64,000 nt of DNA, from NCBI GenBank assembly GCA_019454045.1, contig SKCR01006513.1:248001-312000 (forward strand). The letters are read 5' to 3'. Position numbers and translations under genes: made by a program. Numbering within the stretch: the stretch's first letter is position 1; each line of letters opens with the position of its first letter. Under the pieces are notes generated by a model, which saw only the letters and a program-made list of their open reading frames with translations, did not search any database and was not told the DNA's origin. Of the stretch, positions 58,360 through 64,000 are shown piece by piece. This DNA comes from Zanthoxylum bungeanum. Taxonomy: Eukaryota > Streptophyta > Magnoliopsida > Sapindales > Rutaceae.

Positions 58360-61300
58360 GTGTGATACTTTAACGGGATCCTAGCCCAAAGGAAACACGG
58401 TTTCCCGAGTACTCGACAGAGGGTTTAGAGGCTCGACGAAAAATAGTGGGAGGCAAGAATTGAATTTGCAATTTCGTTCAATTACTCGCCATACGCGCTC
58501 AATCAAATATCACTCGTCAAATAATTAAAAGTATTAGTTGGACTGATATTTAAATTGTTGTTTCAATAAACAGTTGGACTGTATTATAGTTGATTATATA
58601 ATTGGATTATAGTAATCAATATATTTGAATTAATTAATTTCGATTTACAGTTGATTTTCTAATTGGATTATAGTAATCAATGTAATGAGGTTAATTAATT
58701 TAAATCATATTTGATTTTATAGTTGGACTATGATAATCATTATAATAAATAGTACCTATAATAAATTGATTAAATAGTTGGACTATTGAAATCAAGAAAG
58801 AATTGAAAAGTTGAATATTTAAATATATAATCCGGATTAGGATTAAATGTTTTAAATGATTTATTTTCAATTGGGAATAAATAATAGGTTAGTTTATTTG
58901 ATAAAATAACTTATTATACCATTGCAATATGTAATTCTTGGAGAATTAATGATTATTCTAGAGGAGAAAAGTCAAAGTTTGCAATTGGGTATATTGCACA
59001 AGGTGCACATCATTTCAATATTCTAAAACCCAAGGCTTGGCCAAAGGTTGTGAAATATTGAAAAAATAATGAACATATCCCAAAGTGACTACGTTTGGAT
59101 ATGGCAGACACGAAGGAATTAAAGAAAGAGCATGGCTCTGACTTTAAAAATGTTTGTCAAAGTTATGTTCACGACTAGTATTGAAATTAGATTTTAAATA
59201 CTTAGTGTGGTACAAAAATATATGTATTGATGTTCAGAATCTGCTGTGAGCAGGATACTGACTTCAAACCGAGATTTTTCTGTGAATCGGAAACGGGACG
59301 AAAGTCGCTGTTTCGACCGTAGATACCTAAGTTTAGGAACTGCCTTTTGGATATGTACTTAAATTAGGAACTGTTATAATGTAACTAGTTTGACTAGAGA
59401 CATTATCTCTATATCAATGTTTAATCCATTGTGGATAAACCTTTATATTCTAGAACACTAAGTGTTTCATTATATAAAGATGATACTGAGATAAACGCAT
59501 TAGATGTATACAACAGAATTTATATTTTGAATATTAATAAAAAATCTCGAACATGTAATATGATAAACTAATAGCTCATATTGATTTGATCAGTAGAGAC
59601 TTATCTGTGGCATTGTTGTCTGGGACACAATTAAACAAGACTCGTATATCCACACTTTTGAAGAGTGGGGTACTAGGACTAATTTGATTATTCAAATAGG
59701 TCTACGAATCTAGTTTATTAGGTAAAGTACCTAAAACACTATTTACTTGGTAATAGTATATGTGCCACCGATCTGTTAGCCCTATTCATGGTGAAGTTAG
59801 TGGGCCCATGTCTAGCTAGGCTGGATGTGATAAATGAATATTTCGTGACCTTAACGGATGTGGCATCACGTTATGGTTATGTGTTTTTTTGAAGAACACA
59901 GATCAGAAACTTAGAGTTTCGACACGAAGTGGAAAAACAGATCGGCTATAGTATTATACGTCACAGTTAGACCGTATTGGAAAATACTTAAGCATTAAGT
60001 TTCATTTATACTTGAAAGAGTATAATATTCTTTCAAATGAGGACTCCTCCCGAGACACGTCAGTTTGACGGTGTGTTCGTACGGACAAACCGAATTTTGT
60101 TGGACATGACAAGGTTAATCATGAGTCGCTCTGAGCTACCTTTTCCTTCAAAGATAAGTCGCTCTGAGCTACCTTTTCCTTCAAGATAAGCGTAAACAGT
60201 GCAGAACTTATTTAGAATAAGGTTCCATTAAAATTCTGTTTGACAGACTTCAATTAGATATGAACTGGATAGAAACTGGGTTTCACACTTCTTTTGATTT
60301 GAGAATGCCAGGCTTACGTTTGGATGATACCAAACTAGAACCCAAATCGGATAAGTGCCAAATGAGGTTATCCTAAGGAAAACCATAAGTATAGTACTTA
60401 AACATCTCACAAAGAGAACAATGTAATTGTTGCTCACCATGCGTTTTCCTAAAAGGAATACCGATATGCAGTGGTCAGTGGGAGAGAACAGTAAAACTCG
60501 ATGAAAAACGGAGTAAGTAGAGGAAAGTTAAGAAGTAACACTGTTCAAGGCACGAAGTCCTTAATGGAACACAAACAGTTCATCAAATGATGAATTTGTA
60601 CCATTAATCTTCAAATACACAAGAACTCCGTAGATCGGAGAGAGTCAGAAAAACAACCTAGGGTATGGGTTTCTGATCTCACTTCATAAAGATGTCAATC
60701 TTGTTGAGGTATACCATCCGACTACGTTTTGAGGAAGTGATACCAGGTATCAACTCCCTTCATGGCAAAGTGCTATGAGTCCGAAATGGATTCCATGCAT
60801 AACAACTATGTTTGGATACTGGTTGTTGTACCGCAAGGCATTGTGTCTATCGGCACTGTAAAGGTCTTCTAGGAAGACATACATGGAAGGCAACATACCA
60901 ACGTATACAGCTAGGCTTGTAGCGGAAAGGTATCGTTATCAACTTGTGTGATACGGTTCAACCTTTTACCTGTTGCCACGGCAAATCCATTTGGATAATG
61001 CTTGCAGTAGCTGCACGTTTCATTTATGAAATGTGTCAGTTAAGGATCAAAATCGCTTTCCTTAAACGGAAACCCTTTGGAGGATGTTTATAACATCCTG
61101 ACGATTTTTCGTACTAAAAGCAGTAAACAAGGTTTGCAGGTTATTCGATCCATGTTTGGATTGAAGCAAGCATTAGGTTCTTGGAATCATCGTTTTGATG
61201 TAATCATAATGGTCTATGATTCAATTCAAAATGAGAATGATTCTTGTGTATAAAAGGAGGCTAGTGGGAGTGCACTGACAATAAATGTCCTGAATAAAAA

Positions 61301-62050
61301 TGATATTCCCATAAAACAATCGGCGAAAACTTGGTTTTCGAAGAAAAATTCTCCGTAGAATTCTGGGGAGTAACAACTTTATTCAAGGAATAAAGATCTA
61401 CTGGGATAGATTGGAGTTGTTAACAACTCTCTGGAAATTGTACATTAAAATGTACTTGATATGGTGTCTCATACGCTTCGAGCATATGGAGTCACAATCG
61501 GGTCAATCTAAGTGATAGTCACTGGATTGATGTTAAGAACATCCGTTAGAATCTTAGAGATCTAAGAATGCTGTCTTAATCTGTGGAGAAGGAGGAACTT
61601 GAAGTGACTGGGATCACTACTGCAAGTTTCCAAACCGATATTACGACTGAAAGTCGCAATAGGTACTATATAGTTTGAATAACGGTACAGTAAGTTGGAA
61701 ATCTTCCAAGCAAGATACTATTGCCGAATAAACAACAAATATGGATTAATTGTAGCAGCTGAGGCAGCAAAAGAAGCCATCTGGATCAATAATAAATCTA
61801 ATTAGATTAGATATAGTTCTGTTAGCTGCCGAGCTAGGCGTCAGCACAGGCTAAAGAATTAATGGTCTCATTAACGATCCGGATACATACTTCAACAAAT
61901 CATCTGATTCGTTCGGATCATACATCGTGGCGATGTGATGGTCGTATAAATCACGTCAGGTGATTATCATGCAAATCCGCTGACGAAAACCTTTCTCAAC
62001 AATTTGAGCGAACCGTACATAGTTCGGGTGTGGGACACTTGAGTGACTCG
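58360..62050 (+). pseudogene. Copia III gag-pol relic
   Basis: Parallel to Copia I with the same lesions: shortened zinc-knuckle segment (59080-59105), broken integrase (59840-60440), RT and RNase H remnants (60700-61900, SSKQDTI-like near 61705). A 33-bp tandem duplication (60125-60190) is unique to this copy. No frame above about 75 codons exists, so no product is expected. Confidence 0.75.
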
Positions 62051-62059
62051 CTACGTGCC

Positions 62060-62070
62060 AAGTGGGAGAT
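62060..62070 (+). other. Polypurine tract of Copia III
   Basis: AAGTGGGAGAT directly before the 3' LTR. Confidence 0.9.
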
Positions 62071-63118
62071 TGTTGGACAAAATGACCCATAGCGTCACTA
62101 TTTGCATAGATCATTGTGTTGTTGTAGCAAATTAACTATGTGACAAGGAAATTGCACTCTATCATTTGTGATTAGATCACCATAGATATATAAATGAAGA
62201 GAGGTCCCTATGATTAGTTCCTGGACTGAGAATGATATGAGACAGTATCAGTCCCCGAAGGATTAATCATTAAATATCCCTAGCCGGAGTATTATCGAGA
62301 CTGGACATCAATAATGTGGAATAGGCTAGTATTGCACTTGTGTGGGTTGTGAGGGCACAACGGCATAGTTCTCATATATATAAGTATATGATACTTATGC
62401 AAGTGCGATAGGAGATCGGTTTCACCGATGGTAGGGAAACAGCTTCGCTCTAGATAGACCCCTCGGAATCCCATTGGTATTATGACTATGTGTCTATGGG
62501 AGGCCGAAATCAAGGTAGGTGTGTATAGTCTTAACCTGAGACTTACATCGCTAATACTTACGATAATCGATAGACTTAGTCTTTGTGGTACAGGGCTTTA
62601 ACCGGTTCTGCGTACACCACTTGGTTTATCAGAGAGTCGTCGTGTATTGGGTGTGATGTCGAGACAGAAGTATCACTTCAGTCATACTGGAGATGATGTC
62701 ACGTAGGATACGATATTAGTGCTCTTAAGTGCTGGCCGGCCATCGGGATATTATGACAAGTTATGTATATCCGATTATAGAGACTAGTTACCAGACATCC
62801 GACATGTGCTTCGGACGGGGCAGACACTTATCCAGCCCCAGCCCTAGCACGTGACTATCCGATACTGGGCCGATATACACAAACTTGGTATACTACGCTT
62901 GATATAGATCCTTGTATATTCTATATGGATATGTCCGGAGAATTGGGTAGACTTGATGCTTTGCTAGGAGTCGACCTTGTCTCGTAAATCGGTAGAACGT
63001 AGTACTTGGTACGTACGTGATTCGGATACTCCGACGACCGTATTTACTGCCAACTTATCCGGGGATCTCATGGGTCGCTTCCCGATAATCCACCGATGAC
63101 GTATGACTCGCACTCTTT

Positions 63119-63421
63119 ATTAATCTGGGATTAATTAGATGAGAGGGAGAGAAAATTGATCTGGGATTAATTACGGAGATATTTTATCTAGGATAAAATA
63201 TCGTCTTGAGAGAGAGAATGATTAATTGGAATTAATCGATTAAATTAATATATTCGATATATTAAACGGAATTAGATTTCGACGCAGAATTAAAATTAGA
63301 TTTTAATTCGGGCGAACGAATTAATTTAGAATTAATTCGTTAGCGACATGAATAGTGAATTCGCTAGGCGTAATCATTTAATTACGACGCGATAGATAAA
63401 TCGTTAATTTGGAATTAACGA
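63119..63421. repeat. Hairpin array, best-preserved copy
   Basis: Perfect stems in order: 63119-63135 (6 bp, loop CTGGG), 63178-63202 (11 bp, loop TAG), 63220-63237 (8 bp, loop GG), 63245-63265 (9 bp, loop TCG), 63287-63309 (10 bp, loop TAG), 63315-63341 (12 bp, loop TAG), 63369-63386 (6 bp, 6-nt loop), 63401-63421 (9 bp, loop TGG). Stems are mainly AATTAA-type but each has its own sequence, so this is not one tandem unit. Confidence 0.9.
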
Positions 63422-63481
63422 AACCGAGCCCGAGTGTGATTGCGAGCGCGTTCGTATTTCAAATTCGAGTGCGGCAACGCA

Positions 63482-63534
63482 AGTCACATCAAGCGTCAAA
63501 TCATTCATCACATCAAGCGTCAAATCAAAAGTCA
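63482..63534 (+). promoter_or_regulatory. 12-bp-phased array, Copia III 3' LTR
   Basis: Boxes at 63482 (AGTCA), 63494 (CGTCA), 63506 (CATCA), 63518 (CGTCA) and 63530 (AGTCA). The 12-bp spacing is intact, though only two boxes keep the CGTCA core. Confidence 0.6.
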
Positions 63535-64000
63535 CTTTGAGTGATGTGATTGATTGATGTGATTGAGTTGATTGATTGAAAGACACACATCAAGTCACTT
63601 TAATAAAGTGACAATGAATAGTTGATGGGTGTAGGTGTAATAGTGAAAGTTGGTGGGAGTATTTACCATTTTATTTATTTGATTTATTTTTGGTAAATGC
63701 TTTGTATTTTTTATTGAAAAATATATAAACCTTTTTGGAAAAGGTTTGACCAACAATTACACAACTTCATCTCTCTCCATTTCTTTCTCTTTGGTTCATG
63801 CCCAAATGGGCAAACTGCTCACTGTTTTTCATCACCAATACCGTGAGCATGAGGGAGGCAAGAGTGAGTTTTTGTGGCAAAAACTCAAGTGCTAGCACAC
63901 TTACGGAACATGCGAAGGTGGTAGGGAGGTTCACCCATGAGCCGGGATCCGTCCGACGAAGCTTGGAGCTCCGTTTCACAACTCAAAATTTTGAAATGGA

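Larger units (their letters stand above)
54167..64000 (+). mobile_element. Copia III: copia element running off the window
   Basis: 5' LTR 54167-56264, PBS 56266, leader, gag/pol relics, PPT 62060-62070, and 3' LTR from 62071 to the window end (1,930 of about 2,100 bp). The LTRs are nearly identical over the compared start, so insertion is recent. It sits in the gypsy LTR fragment. The left flank AAATT (54162-54166) is the candidate TSD, and the right flank is outside. All genes are broken. Confidence 0.93.
62071..64000 (+). mobile_element. 3' LTR of Copia III, cut by window end
   Basis: Matches 54167 onward. It carries the clearest hairpin array (63119-63421), the phased array (63482-63534) and TATA (63722-63729). 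About 170 bp are missing at the window edge. Confidence 0.92.

Noticed and set aside
1..64000. Host genes, tRNA or rRNA genes
   Set aside because: No host-type exon structure, tRNA cloverleaf or rRNA segment was recognised by eye. A tRNA and gene-model scan would be needed to exclude very small ones.

Overview
This window looks like plant nuclear DNA, probably from a eudicot. It is AT-rich and I find no credible host gene in it. What it holds is a pile of nested transposable elements typical of plant heterochromatin: Ty1/copia and Ty3/gypsy LTR retrotransposons (one gypsy lineage Athila-like), a CACTA relic and a hAT DNA transposon. Most reading frames are shadows of repeats or short pieces of broken transposon genes. 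Boundaries below come from matching terminal sequences, target-site duplications (TSDs), primer-binding sites (PBS) and polypurine tracts (PPT) by eye.

Layout. (1) 1-4311: relic of a CACTA transposase, then a decayed minus-strand copia element (LTR-like stretch, PPT, RT/RNase H tail). (2) 4312-4641 plus 14002-14097: a copia LTR fragment split by a complete 9.35-kb LTR element (4647-13996, TSD GTACC) whose 2.5-kb LTRs flank a purine-rich interior with no recognisable protein. It resembles a LARD, a large non-coding retrotransposon derivative. (3) 14098 to about 18595: an Athila-like gypsy derivative with LTR, tRNA-Asp-type PBS, broken gag and protease, but no RT or integrase. (4) 18881-33922: minus-strand copia element 'Copia II' (TSD CTCAC/CTCAT). 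It carries a solo LTR of a sister subfamily (24811-26940, TSD AGGTG) in its interior and a hAT transposon (29277-32401, TSD CTCCCATC) in its 5' LTR. (5) 33923-37400: copia LTR and pol debris. (6) 37480-40913 and 50908-51289: a gypsy-type gag-like pseudogene and a tail of 127-bp and 117-bp tandem repeats. This is split by 'Copia I' (40914-50907, TSD ACGGA). (7) 51290-53049: a second Athila-like LTR and gag. It is broken by a minus-strand gypsy LTR (53050-54166), itself broken by 'Copia III' (54167 to beyond the window end).

How the parts relate. Copia I, II, III and the solo LTR are one large-LTR family (TGTTGGACA...CAACA, about 2.1 kb). Their pol regions are all heavily decayed, yet the paired LTRs of Copia I and III are nearly identical. 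Together with shared lesions, this suggests the family spread as defective copies using proteins made elsewhere.

The most unusual signals are non-coding. The U3 part of these LTRs holds a roughly 300-bp run of consecutive perfect hairpins with 3-nt loops, followed by an array of TGACG boxes spaced exactly 12 bp apart, the spacing of the as-1 element of plant and plant-virus promoters. The LARD LTRs hold four hairpin units with the same loop but different, compensating stems. The hAT ends are packed with GGTTC/GAACC pentamers in both orientations.
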